In this document: one piece after another, positions 54,184 through 63,819 of the stretch
Position numbering within the stretch: the stretch's first letter is position 1
Layout of the letters: every line of letters begins with the position of its first letter
Assembly (NCBI RefSeq): GCF_003121895.1
Contig: NZ_QEWW01000003.1
Coordinates: forward strand, 186,001-250,000
Length of the DNA stretch: 64,000 nt
Origin: Ignatzschineria cameli
Lineage (GTDB): Bacteria; Pseudomonadota; Gammaproteobacteria; Cardiobacteriales; Wohlfahrtiimonadaceae
Direction of reading: 5' to 3'
Position numbers and translations under genes: made by a program
Notes under the pieces: generated by a model
The model's database searches: none
Seen by the model: the letters and a program-made list of their open reading frames with translations, nothing else
Told to the model about the DNA's origin: nothing

Positions 54184-55452
54184 CTATCGAACATTAGGCG
54201 ACCAGCTCGGTTTACGAACATCGGTTCCGATTCCATAGAATCGTTGCTCAACATTTCCATCTGTAGAGATAATTTTGAGCCCACCGCGACCATCTGAATA
54301 GAGAATCATATGGCTATTACCTGAAAAACTTGGCGCCTCATCCTTACCACCATTTGTCAATCGTTTAACATTACCTGTTGTTAAATCCATCACTGCAATT
54401 CCAAAGCCTTGCCCTGGATTGCGCTGCATCATCGCCAAATGTTTTCCATCCGCTGAGATTGTCGCATTGGCATTATAGTTACCCACATTAGAGATACGAA
54501 CAGGTGCTCCACCATTTTCTGGCATTCTATAAATTTGTGGAGTACCTCCACGATCTGAGGTGAAGTAGATCATCCCATCAGGACCCCATGCCGGCTCTGT
54601 ATCGATACTTGGACTATTTGTTAAACGGGTTAAATTACTACCATCTATATTTGCAGTGTAGATCTCTGGATTTCCATCTCGTGAAAGAGTGAAAGCTAGA
54701 CGGGTACCATCAGGCGACCAAGTAGGTGCTGAGTTAATCCCAGGCTCACTAATCACAACATGGCGCTTTCCACTATAGAGATCTTGCACCATAATCTGAT
54801 TCCGCTTCTTCTCAAAAGAAGCATATGCTATTTTACGACCATCCGGCGACCAAGTAGGTGATAAAATCGGTTCATTTGACTCTAAAATCACCTGTGGGTA
54901 GGCGCCATCGGCATCAGCTACAACTAGTGAGAAGGTACGGTTATTACGAGAAACATAAGCTACTTTTGAGCTAAATGAACCGGGAACACCAGTAATTGCT
55001 TCATAGATAAAATCAGCAACTTTATGAGCTACTGCTCGTTGCCCCTTCTCATCATTCACATATTGAAAATCTCGACTCGCTCGCACACTCTTTGAAAAGG
55101 TGTCACCCACCTCAACATGGAGCATATTCCCTTTCGGCGTTAAGATCGCGATAAAGTTGATGCCGGCAGCACGCCAAATTCCACTATCTGCCTGCCCCAC
55201 ATTATTCAACTGCTCAGGCACCGCAAGCCCCACCTTAGGGATAAAACGCCCAGAACGATGGAGATCATTGATCACCACTTCTAAAAATTTCTGATTATTT
55301 GTCGCATGATCAACAATTGCTATGGGATAAGCTTGACTCGATGCTTTAACAATCTCTAATTTTACTTGTGCATGAAGAGGAACTATCGCTACTAATGAGA
55401 AAACCATCAGCAGTAGTAACTGTCGCGCTCTTATAATTAAGTTTTTACTCAT
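54184..55452 (-). CDS. tolB: Tol-Pal system beta-propeller protein TolB
   Basis: TolB is the periplasmic partner of Pal, released from it by force from TolA. A signal peptide (to about residue 29) precedes an alpha/beta domain and a six-bladed propeller with repeated PTWSPDG, PAWGPDG and PSWSPN motifs. At 422 residues it is the usual size. It sits upstream of pal on the minus strand, 41 kb from tolQRA. Confidence 0.96.
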   Translation of the reverse strand: MSKNLIIRARQLLLLMVFSLVAIVPLHAQVKLEIVKASSQAYPIAIVDHATNNQKFLEVVINDLHRSGRFIPKVGLAVPEQLNNVGQADSGIWRAAGINFIAILTPKGNMLHVEVGDTFSKSVRASRDFQYVNDEKGQRAVAHKVADFIYEAITGVPGSFSSKVAYVSRNNRTFSLVVADADGAYPQVILESNEPILSPTWSPDGRKIAYASFEKKRNQIMVQDLYSGKRHVVISEPGINSAPTWSPDGTRLAFTLSRDGNPEIYTANIDGSNLTRLTNSPSIDTEPAWGPDGMIYFTSDRGGTPQIYRMPENGGAPVRISNVGNYNANATISADGKHLAMMQRNPGQGFGIAVMDLTTGNVKRLTNGGKDEAPSFSGNSHMILYSDGRGGLKIISTDGNVEQRFYGIGTDVRKPSWSPNVR

Positions 55453-55500
55453 CTCACACCTCTGTTATCTTTCTGTTAGCTCTCTATTATCTCTATTAGT

Positions 55501-56052
55501 CTACTCTTTTAACGCCCAAATCCCGGGAAGATTACGCCAATACTCATGATAATCCATGCCACAACCAAAGATATAACGATCAGGCACATCAACACCAATA
55601 TAATTTACTTTAAAATCTTTCGGTTTACGCTCATGGACTTTATTCACCAATGCTGCCGTATAGACCACCTGTGCGCCCATATTCTCAATAACGGAGACAA
55701 TCTCCTTGAGTGTAGTTCCCTCATCAAAGATATCTTCAATAAGTAGTACCACCCGATCTTTCACATCAACAGATGGCTTTACTTTCCACTCAAGTGTTGC
55801 ACCCTCAATATCCCCGTTATATCTTGTTGCATGAAGATAACCGATCTGAAAAGGGAAGTTCAAACGAGTTAAAAGTTGTCCAGCAGGAATCAATGCTCCA
55901 TTCATCACCACTAATACTAGTGGATCTGAAAGTTCTAAATCATAGGTGATAGCACGACCCATCGCATCATAAGCGTCCTGAATTTCTGAAGCTAAGATAA
56001 TCTCTTCCGATTTAGCAATAATATCTTGCGCCTCTTCAAACGTAATTGACAT
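55501..56052 (-). CDS. hpt: Hypoxanthine-guanine phosphoribosyltransferase
   Basis: This purine salvage enzyme makes IMP or GMP from the base and PRPP. The PRPP motif is VLLIEDIFDEGTTL near residues 101-114; VVMNGALIPAG and YLHATRYNGD are typical of HPRT. Length 183 is normal. It lies upstream of tolB by 48 bp and could be co-transcribed with it. Confidence 0.92.
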   Translation of the reverse strand: MSITFEEAQDIIAKSEEIILASEIQDAYDAMGRAITYDLELSDPLVLVVMNGALIPAGQLLTRLNFPFQIGYLHATRYNGDIEGATLEWKVKPSVDVKDRVVLLIEDIFDEGTTLKEIVSVIENMGAQVVYTAALVNKVHERKPKDFKVNYIGVDVPDRYIFGCGMDYHEYWRNLPGIWALKE

Positions 56053-56109
56053 ACCAATCCTTGAGTAAATAAAAAATGAATGGGGTAATTATACCAAATT
56101 ACCTCTTTT

Positions 56110-57360
56110 TTAAATCTTAAATTGTGTTAAAAGCTCGGCAACAGTCGCCGTCTCTTCTGACTCTTCTAATGACTTAAGATGTTCAATCATTGGGTGAAGG
56201 ATACGATTGGTCAGCTGAGTTGCCATCTTTTCGATTAACTCCGCATCAAATTCGCTCTCAAGTTGATTGAAGAGGCGACGAATCGCGTCATCTCGCTCCC
56301 TCTCGGCATAAGCGACTATTGTTTGTACAGAATGACCTATTTCTGCGATTTTATACCATTCACACCAACGTACAAGCCCTTTCTCAATATATTGCTCTGC
56401 AAGAATTGCAGCCTCTTCTCTAGCACGTTGATTACTCTCAACAATCTCATTGAGATCATCAACTGTGTAGAGATAGGTGTTAGAGAGTTTATCGATCTCT
56501 GGTGAAATATCACGCGGAACGGCAAGATCAATTAATAAAATTGGGCGATTTTTTCTGATCTTTAAGGCAGCTTTAGCCATCTCTTTTGTAATTAAGGCAT
56601 CCTGAGCCGCAGTAGAAGCAACCACAATATCGGCTATCGGTAGAAGCTCTGGCAACTGTTCTAAACCATGCGCTTGCGCTTCAACCCCTAACTCTTCAAT
56701 CATCAACTCAGCTCGCTCAACGCGTCGATTAGCAATTGTGATTTTGCGAACGCCCGCTTCAATTAAGTGACGCGCCACAAGCTCAATTGTCTCACCTGCC
56801 CCTACTAGCAATACATGATGATGCTCTAAACCATCGAAGATATTACGCGCTAACTGCACAGCAGAGAAGGCAACCGAGACAGCAAATGCACCGATATTTG
56901 TCTCTGTACGAATCTCTTTGGCGACATTGAAACTCATCTGTAACACTCTTTGAAGATACTTTTTAGCAGTTCCATACTCTGTCGCTAAGGTAAGAGCATC
57001 CTTCAACTGCCCCATAATTTGAGGCTCACCAAGAATAAGGGACTCTAAGCCGGCAGCAACGCGAAAAATATAACGCGCGGCCGCATCCCCTTCAATTTGA
57101 TAGAGATGAGATTTTGCCGTTTTTGCATCAAGCTCCGAGTACTTCGCCCAAATCTCACAAAATTCTTCTACCGATATAGAGAGCTGATAAAAATAGAACT
57201 CTGTTCGATTACAAGTCGATAACACAACAACTTCGCTCGCTAATTGATGACTTCTTGCCATCTCTAAAAATGCTCGAATATTTTCCGGCACTAATGTTGC
57301 GCGCTCTCGAATTTCTACCGAAGCAGTCTTATGTCCTATCCCTAATACTAATAAACTCAT
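56110..57360 (-). CDS. hemA: Glutamyl-tRNA reductase HemA
   Basis: HemA reduces glutamyl-tRNA to glutamate-1-semialdehyde, the first step of tetrapyrrole synthesis. The catalytic cysteine is in VLSTCNRTEFY near residue 50. SLILGEPQIMGQLK, the NADPH-binding VLLVGAGETIELVARHL and the C-terminal dimerisation helices are present. Length 416 is typical. lolB, prfA or prmC, common neighbours, are not here. Confidence 0.96.
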   Translation of the reverse strand: MSLLVLGIGHKTASVEIRERATLVPENIRAFLEMARSHQLASEVVVLSTCNRTEFYFYQLSISVEEFCEIWAKYSELDAKTAKSHLYQIEGDAAARYIFRVAAGLESLILGEPQIMGQLKDALTLATEYGTAKKYLQRVLQMSFNVAKEIRTETNIGAFAVSVAFSAVQLARNIFDGLEHHHVLLVGAGETIELVARHLIEAGVRKITIANRRVERAELMIEELGVEAQAHGLEQLPELLPIADIVVASTAAQDALITKEMAKAALKIRKNRPILLIDLAVPRDISPEIDKLSNTYLYTVDDLNEIVESNQRAREEAAILAEQYIEKGLVRWCEWYKIAEIGHSVQTIVAYAERERDDAIRRLFNQLESEFDAELIEKMATQLTNRILHPMIEHLKSLEESEETATVAELLTQFKI

Positions 57361-57835
57361 GAGCTATTAAAATCCAATCTATCCTCAAATATAATAAGCG
57401 CCCAAATCATACCAAAATTCAGGAGATTACGCATTGAGATCTACCCTTTATAAATAGCGTCTTTGCCATTTATCTCTCTTTTTTTGAGATAAATATTTCC
57501 ACTCACAAAGACCCTTCCAAGCCATCTACTGCTCTATTTTCTACAAAAGCAAGAAAGAACAAAACTCGACAAGCTTACCTAGTACCTTGCGAGTTTTATA
57601 CTAACTTTCTTTTTTCTGCTCTAGATCAACGTTCTATCTAGCTTTATCTAACGTTTATATTAATGTTCATCTAACATTGATCTATCTATTATCGACTCTC
57701 TAGTTATCTTAAACATTATCCCGTTTTTATCTGTCTGTTTTCTGTTTACTATCTCTTTGTTAGCTAATTTCGCTCGAAATCAACGCTGCTCTATTCTATC
57801 ACTTCAATCGCCTAAATTTTATCACTTAATCATCC
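57361..57835. other. Intergenic region between hemA and the Slp-like gene
   Basis: The 475-bp stretch has no supported gene. A hairpin, AAAACTCG with CGAGTTTT and inner AAG/CTT (57561-57597), has a T-rich tail on the minus strand and may end the transcript of the gene at 57836. From 57640 on there are loose repeats of TCTATC and TAACGTTTAT-like words. The hemA promoter should be near its left end. Confidence 0.45.
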
Positions 57836-58399
57836 TTAATAGTAATAGGGTGCGTAGGGACTAAATCCAAAACCCCAATTAGGTCGGTAAAAACCGAAAC
57901 CGATAGCTGGGCTGTTAAAGAAGGGTTCATCATAGTAGATCTCTCGTTTCGGATCGCGCCAAAACTGATAGTCAAGCGCATCTAAGGTGATGACACGCAC
58001 CCGCTCCCCACCTAATGAGACCTCCTCTGCAGATTTAACAATCCCTACTGCCGTAAGATAATCCCCCGGCGAATAACCACGAACACGAATCCCCCCCGGA
58101 ATATCAACAATCAGACGATTATTATCCATCTCCCCATTTCGAAGAGGATAGCCATCTCGATTGAGTTCATAACGCACCAGTTCGATCCGTGTTCCAAATG
58201 CCGGCTGATTCATTGTGATAATCATTCCACCTAAGATAACCTCTTTGCCGATCAATTCCTGATTACTCATCATATCGACCTGATAATCACCATAAGCATT
58301 AGGATTATTTGTAGAGATATTTCCGCCGCCTAATGAAGCACAACCCACCACAACAAGAGCCATCATATAGAGGATGCCCATTTTTAGTAACTTCTTCAT
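57836..58399 (-). CDS. Slp-family outer-membrane lipoprotein
   Basis: ATG at 58399 (AAGGAG upstream) gives the lipoprotein signal MKKLLKMGILYMMALVVVGC, lipidated at Cys20; a longer frame from 58504 has no such signal. The body resembles Slp/YeaY starvation lipoproteins: GKEVILGGMIITMNQPAFGTRIELVRYELNRDGYP, then GDYLTAVGIV. The tail is rich in Phe, Tyr, Gly and Pro and ends PYYY. Function in the envelope is not known. Confidence 0.82.
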   Translation of the reverse strand: MKKLLKMGILYMMALVVVGCASLGGGNISTNNPNAYGDYQVDMMSNQELIGKEVILGGMIITMNQPAFGTRIELVRYELNRDGYPLRNGEMDNNRLIVDIPGGIRVRGYSPGDYLTAVGIVKSAEEVSLGGERVRVITLDALDYQFWRDPKREIYYDEPFFNSPAIGFGFYRPNWGFGFSPYAPYYY

Positions 58400-58540
58400 C
58401 TTTACTCCTTCTCGCTTCAGAAGCGATCTCTTTCCATCACCCATTTTCGATCGCGGGCATTCCACCATCAACGACTCATGATTCAATTGTTGATCATCAA
58501 TCAAGGGCTAGCCAAAATTAGTCAAGACCCATCTCTAAGA

Positions 58541-60013
58541 TCAATCAAAGATCTTCAAGCGATCCCACTTTGCATCAACTTTGGCAACAATCTCAGGATC
58601 TTGAACAATCGGAACTCCCCATTCGCGATCGGTCTCCCCTTCCCACTTATTGGTAGCATCAAGCCCCATCTTCGAGCCTAAGCCAGAAATAGGCGACGCA
58701 AAATCGAGATAATCGATCGGGGTATTATCTACCATCACGGTATCTCTCGATGGATCCATTCGCGTGGTAATCGCCCAGATCACATCTTGCCAATTACGAC
58801 AATTGACATCCTCATCGACAATCACAATAAACTTGGTATACATAAATTGTCGCAGATAGGACCAGATTCCTAACATAATTCGTTTTGCATGCCCAGGATA
58901 CTGCTTCTTAATAGAAACGACAGCCATCCGATAAGAGCATCCCTCCGGTGGAAGATAAAAATCGACAATTTCCGGAAACTGCTTACGCAAAATAGGGACA
59001 AAAACCTCATTCAGAGCAACTCCTAACACAGCTGGCTCATCGGGTGGTCGACCCGTATAAGTCGAGTGATAGATCGGATTGACTCTTGTTGTCATTCTCT
59101 CAACAGTAAAGACCGGGAAAAAATCTGTCTCATTATAGTAACCGGTATGATCACCATAAGGTCCCTCTTCTGCGAGATCATCTGGATAGATATATCCTTC
59201 TAATATAATCTCCGCAGTTGCCGGCACTGAGAGTTCTTGATGGAGCGTTGCACGCGCGATCTTTGTTCTCTTTCCACGTAAAAGTCCGGCAAAAGCATAT
59301 TCTGAAAGGGCATCTGGCACCGGTGTTACAGCGCCTAAAATCGTGGCCGGATCAGCACCTAGAGCAACAACAACAGGAAAGGGCTTGCCGGGATTTTTAA
59401 GTTGAAAATCACGATAATCGAGCGCACCACCTCGATGAGCTAACCAGCGCATAATCAGACGATTTTTACCTATGACCTGCTGCCGGTAAATTCCTAAATT
59501 TTGTCGGCGCTTAGAAGGCCCTTTTGTAATGGTTAAGCCCCATGTAACAAGCGGTGCCGCATCTCCTGGCCAACAATGTTGAATCGGCATCGCTGTCAGA
59601 TCGATCTCCTCTTTTTCAAGGATTACCTCCTGACAGAGTGGCTTTTTAACACGTTGAGGACGCATCGATAAGATCTGTTTAAATTGTGGAAGCTTCTTCC
59701 AAGCATCTTTTAAATTCTCCGGTGCTTCTGGCTCTTTTAGAAAAGCTAAAAACTCCCCGACATCACGAAGCTTATCCACCGATGCCTGCCCCATTCCAAA
59801 AGCAACACGCTCCGGTGTTCCAAAAAGGTTAGTCAACACCGGCATATCGAAGCCTTTAGGATTCTCAAATAGAAGTGCAGGCCCCTCTTTTCTTAAGGTT
59901 CGATCACTGATCTCGGTCATCTCTAAATAAGGATCGATCTCTTCTGTGATTCGTTTAAGCTCTCCCCGTGCCTCTAAAAAAGCAATAAATTCCCGTAGAT
60001 CTTGAAATTGCAT
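58541..60013 (-). CDS. ubiD: 4-hydroxy-3-polyprenylbenzoate decarboxylase UbiD
   Basis: UbiD decarboxylates the aromatic ring precursor of ubiquinone using prenylated FMN made by UbiX. The 490-residue protein has the family pattern [17 protein letters not shown], a prFMN site around [10 protein letters not shown] and GIYRQQVIG, and [12 protein letters not shown] with the catalytic Glu-Arg-Glu region. ubiX is not in the window. It stands alone, divergent from the sulfatase-fold gene. Confidence 0.95.
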   Translation of the reverse strand: MQFQDLREFIAFLEARGELKRITEEIDPYLEMTEISDRTLRKEGPALLFENPKGFDMPVLTNLFGTPERVAFGMGQASVDKLRDVGEFLAFLKEPEAPENLKDAWKKLPQFKQILSMRPQRVKKPLCQEVILEKEEIDLTAMPIQHCWPGDAAPLVTWGLTITKGPSKRRQNLGIYRQQVIGKNRLIMRWLAHRGGALDYRDFQLKNPGKPFPVVVALGADPATILGAVTPVPDALSEYAFAGLLRGKRTKIARATLHQELSVPATAEIILEGYIYPDDLAEEGPYGDHTGYYNETDFFPVFTVERMTTRVNPIYHSTYTGRPPDEPAVLGVALNEVFVPILRKQFPEIVDFYLPPEGCSYRMAVVSIKKQYPGHAKRIMLGIWSYLRQFMYTKFIVIVDEDVNCRNWQDVIWAITTRMDPSRDTVMVDNTPIDYLDFASPISGLGSKMGLDATNKWEGETDREWGVPIVQDPEIVAKVDAKWDRLKIFD

Positions 60014-60324
60014 GCACTATTCCTATTCTCAAATTATCGAAAGATGCTCTATTTTAGCATAGACAGCGGGGATATCTCTCTACTATCCTCTTCTGTTTGT
60101 CAAAGAGAGGATCCCTTATTTTCTCCCTCTTCTCCCCCTCCTCTCTGCATTTTCTCTGTATTATATCGCTATTTTAGAGAAAACCTGCCACCAGATATGA
60201 AATTGCCTTTAAAAACCTAAAGCGCCAATGAGCACTAAAGATCGATCTTCTATTACTCAACTTGAAAAATGATCGGTATAATGCAAGCTTTCTATCCATT
60301 CCTGAAATAGGAGCAAGAGCCTCT
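60014..60324. promoter_or_regulatory. Divergent promoter region between ubiD and the sulfatase-fold gene
   Basis: This 311-bp gap must hold both promoters. It includes a pyrimidine-rich tract around 60105-60160. GGAG at about 60310 lies 12 bases before the downstream ATG. No operator-like symmetry was recognised. Confidence 0.35.
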
Positions 60325-62016
60325 ATGCGCCTTCTGAGTAAAATTATCTTAATTGCCCTCGGCTTTATTCTGATCAATTACCCCTTCATTGAGGGAAAAG
60401 CTTACTACTACATCTCAATTGAACGCCCTGACCGGCTGATTCGGCATCTCTTAACCGCACTCTTTGCTTTAACAATCATTGAACTCTTTGCCTTTACAAA
60501 GATGCGCTACCGAATTCCGCTCTACCTGCTCTTTCTGTTTGGCTCAATGACCTATCTGATCTACTACTTCTCTGCGGGCAGTGAGCCTGATTATGAAGAT
60601 TTTCGTACTTTGATGGATGCTCGGGTCATGATTAAGGATGCCGCTCTGGGCTACCAAGATGCGATCTGGATGGCGATTCTTTACCATATTCCTATAACAA
60701 TCGGCATCTTTCTCTTCCCTAAGATCTATATGGGTTGGAAAGGAACAACAACGGCGATTGCACTCTATCTGATCGCCCTTGCTGGAATGTTAATGATTAT
60801 CTACAACAAAAGTGGAAAAGGGACCAACGGACGCGCCTCCTATATTACGCCGGTAGCACAAGTTGTTACTTTCACCTACCTCAACTATCTCCGTGCCGAT
60901 AGTGCAAGCTTTGAGCTCTATCCTCGAGAAGCACCTACCGCCGCAGATCTAACAACACCTAAAGCTCGCCATATCATTGTTGTGATGGATGAATCGATCC
61001 GCGGGGATATGGTCTCTCTTGATAATCGTGCCGGCACCACACCTGCGCTCACCACATTTACACCTGAAAGTGTCTACGATTTTGGATTAATAGCCTCATT
61101 CTCTAACTGTAGTGATACCTCAAACCTTGCCGCGCGCAAACTGCCTCGACTCAATAAAGAGCCTAGCGATCTCTTTTTAGATAAAACAACCGTCTGGGAT
61201 CTTGCAGAAACTGCCGGCTTTAAACCCTATGTGATCGATGCACAACATAATGCTTCAGGCCACAACTTCTATACTGATAAAGAATTAAAAAATGTTGTCA
61301 ATATCCCAGGATCACAATTAAAGAGTGATGGTGAAGTGATCGATATTATTGCAGAGATCTTTGCAAAGAATGAGACTCCTACCTTCATCTATGCCGGTCT
61401 GAAAGGCTCTCACTTCCCATTCCAAAATACAGGCTTCCCAACACCCTTTGAGCCTGCAATGAAAAATACCGTTCTTGCCGATGCGACCGCTGAAGAGGCT
61501 CTTAACTCCTATAAAAACTTGATTTTAGCAAATACCAATCAGTTTTTTGTAAAACTTAAGACACTCTTAGAACAATATCCCGATACTATCGTGATCTACA
61601 CTTCAGATCATGGACAAGACCTCTCTGACCCCAAAAATAAGAAGACCCACTGTGATGCGAAGACAACCTCCATGGAAGAGGGAATTGTTCCACTACTACT
61701 TTTTGCGGATCAGTCTGTCTTAGAGAGCCCTCTAATTGAGCGTTTAATAGAAAATCCCGGCATTACCAATCAGATGATTATCGCACCAATGGTGATGGAT
61801 TTTATGGGCTATAAACCCTCCGTAATCGAAGCATTTACAGAGTATCCTGCACTCCTTAATCGCACGGGAAGTGATATTGGATTTATCTATAAACGTCCTA
61901 TTCCTCACTTTAGAAGCGAGATCGAGCGTTTCGATATTACGCCGGAAGATCTCCAATATTTCCGGGAACATGGACGATCCGATAAACAGCTCGAATATAA
62001 CTTCTTTGCTGATTAA
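60325..62016 (+). CDS. Sulfatase-fold membrane enzyme (phosphoethanolamine-transferase-like)
   Basis: ATG at 60325 is chosen because it starts directly before the first membrane helix; a longer frame from 60262 reads through the promoter region. About five N-terminal helices (to residue 180) precede an alkaline-phosphatase-fold domain with IIVVMDESIRGDM, SNCSDTSNLAAR near residue 255 (probable nucleophile region) and YTSDHGQDL for metal binding. This layout fits lipid A or core phosphoethanolamine transferases and LTA-synthase relatives. It differs from classic EptA, so the substrate is uncertain. Confidence 0.75.
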   Translation: MRLLSKIILIALGFILINYPFIEGKAYYYISIERPDRLIRHLLTALFALTIIELFAFTKMRYRIPLYLLFLFGSMTYLIYYFSAGSEPDYEDFRTLMDARVMIKDAALGYQDAIWMAILYHIPITIGIFLFPKIYMGWKGTTTAIALYLIALAGMLMIIYNKSGKGTNGRASYITPVAQVVTFTYLNYLRADSASFELYPREAPTAADLTTPKARHIIVVMDESIRGDMVSLDNRAGTTPALTTFTPESVYDFGLIASFSNCSDTSNLAARKLPRLNKEPSDLFLDKTTVWDLAETAGFKPYVIDAQHNASGHNFYTDKELKNVVNIPGSQLKSDGEVIDIIAEIFAKNETPTFIYAGLKGSHFPFQNTGFPTPFEPAMKNTVLADATAEEALNSYKNLILANTNQFFVKLKTLLEQYPDTIVIYTSDHGQDLSDPKNKKTHCDAKTTSMEEGIVPLLLFADQSVLESPLIERLIENPGITNQMIIAPMVMDFMGYKPSVIEAFTEYPALLNRTGSDIGFIYKRPIPHFRSEIERFDITPEDLQYFREHGRSDKQLEYNFFAD

Positions 62017-62041
62017 AATAGAAGGGATAATCACGCCTAGC

Positions 62042-62100
62042 CATTAGAACGCTAATTAGACCAGTCATTAGACCGATAATTAGACCGATAATTAGACTCA
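62042..62100 (+). repeat. Short tandem ATTAGACC-type repeats
   Basis: The segment repeats ATTAGAC five times with spacers of about 5-7 bases, two of them as exact GATAATTAGACC units. It lies in the 3' region of the sulfatase-fold gene, before the terminator. Confidence 0.6.
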
Positions 62101-62145
62101 CAAGACCAATAGCACTCGCTATAAAATAGCGTCAAAGAGATAAAG

Positions 62146-62180
62146 AGCCAATGTAATAATGTTTGTTACATTGGCTTTTT
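62146..62180. terminator. Bidirectional terminator
   Basis: AGCCAATGTAA (62146-62156) pairs with TTACATTGGCT (62166-62176) around nine bases, followed by TTTT and preceded by AAAG. It sits between convergent genes ending at 62016 and 62257. Confidence 0.88.
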
Positions 62181-62256
62181 AAATAAAAAAACGATCAGTA
62201 ACGACTAGTAACGATATATGAAGACAAAAGAAGATAAATGAAGATAAATGGGGGCG

Positions 62257-63600
62257 CTATTCTCCTAGCTCATCTTCAAACTCTTCATCGGTAATTCGCT
62301 GATAACGATGATAAAACATAAAGCTGACTGGAACTGCAAGAATAACTGTAGCAATGGGCATCGTAAGCCAAACGCCATCTAATCCCCAGTATTTAGGAAG
62401 TAGGTAGAGGAATGGCACCTGTAGTAGAAGATTTCCTACCGATATCACCAATGCTTTCTGCCCTTCTCCAATCGCTTGGAAGAACATAGTTGCCGTTACA
62501 AAGAGTCCATCTAAAAAGAGAACTGCTAAATGTAATCGTAGGGCATAGACCGTCACAGAGACCAATTCTGGATCATCGGTAAACCAACTTGTGAAAAAAT
62601 GGGGAAAGATCAGCAATAGCGCTGTAATGATAATTCCGACCCCTAATCCTACATAGATCATTAAACGGGTCACATAGCGGGTAGACATCACTCGCTCTTC
62701 ACCATAAAAGCGGCTAATTAGCGGTTGGGCACCATTTGCAACCCCCTCTACAGCGAAGTAATAGATGGTTAGAAGATAGCCGGCAATGGTATAGGCTGAG
62801 ACTGCGACTGTTCCACCATACTCCATTAAGAATTTATGGTGCAAGGTCATAATAAAGCCGATATAGATAAAGGTGAAAAAGGCGGAACTTCCGGTTAGAA
62901 GAATACGACCTAGAAGGCGAAAATCTGGCTTAAAATCTGCAAGAGTCAATCTCTCATCACTCTGCTTAAGCACATAGTAGCCACCAAGTACCATCGCAAC
63001 CATCTCTCCGCCAATACTCGCTAAAGCGGCGCCTAAAATACCAATTTTAAAATAGGAGATAAGAAGAAAAGAGAGCAGGATATTGACTGTGACGCCAGCA
63101 GCGATATAACCAGTTGCCCGCAAAGGTGTTCCCACATTACGAACAATAAAAGGCATCGCTAAGCTACCAATAACAAAGGGCGCGGCAAAAGAGAAAGTGC
63201 GGATAAAGAGGATCGACATCTCTGCTGCTTCACCTGAAACGCCCAAGATACTCACTAGCCATGGCGCAAGTGTGTAGAGGATAATACCGATCAAGATCCC
63301 TGGGATAAATTGCAAAAAGAGTGCCTGCCCCAAGATCTTCCGAGCGCGAGAATGCTCCTCTTCCCCCTTCGCGATAGAGTAGAGACTACCAATTCCCACC
63401 CCTACCAAAAATCCAAAGCCCAAAAGGAGCGTAATATAAGACCAGCCGATATTGACCGCTGCTAACCCTTCAACCCCGATAAAATGCCCTACAAAGAAAC
63501 CATCAACAATCTGATATGTTCCACTAATAAACATCGCAAGCACTGTAGGAATCACATAACTTGCAAATAGTTTAATCACAAGAAGATTATAACGGCGCAC
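62257..63600 (-). CDS. MATE family efflux transporter
   Basis: This 447-residue inner-membrane protein has about 12 helices in two homologous halves. It starts with FASYVIPTVLAMFISGTYQIVDGFFVGHFIG, typical of the MepA/DinF-like branch. MATE proteins export cationic drugs or metabolites using sodium or proton gradients. The start is GTG at 63600 with GAGG upstream. There is no adjacent regulator, so substrate and control are unknown. Confidence 0.9.
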   Translation of the reverse strand: MRRYNLLVIKLFASYVIPTVLAMFISGTYQIVDGFFVGHFIGVEGLAAVNIGWSYITLLLGFGFLVGVGIGSLYSIAKGEEEHSRARKILGQALFLQFIPGILIGIILYTLAPWLVSILGVSGEAAEMSILFIRTFSFAAPFVIGSLAMPFIVRNVGTPLRATGYIAAGVTVNILLSFLLISYFKIGILGAALASIGGEMVAMVLGGYYVLKQSDERLTLADFKPDFRLLGRILLTGSSAFFTFIYIGFIMTLHHKFLMEYGGTVAVSAYTIAGYLLTIYYFAVEGVANGAQPLISRFYGEERVMSTRYVTRLMIYVGLGVGIIITALLLIFPHFFTSWFTDDPELVSVTVYALRLHLAVLFLDGLFVTATMFFQAIGEGQKALVISVGNLLLQVPFLYLLPKYWGLDGVWLTMPIATVILAVPVSFMFYHRYQRITDEEFEDELGE

Positions 63601-63819
63601 AAAAACCTCAAGGTAGCTGATAATAGCTCTAGTTTACTCCGCTTTTTCATAAAAAGGATAGTGAAAAATAAAATATAATTTCACCCCTTATCTACCAAAA
63701 TAGCAGCAACTTTCGCCGAGGATTCATTTAAACAACATGTTAAAACATTGCCATAAAGGTATGATATGGTAAGTGCTCTCTTTTTTGACAACCCTAACTT
63801 CTTGCAATAGAGGTGTAAA

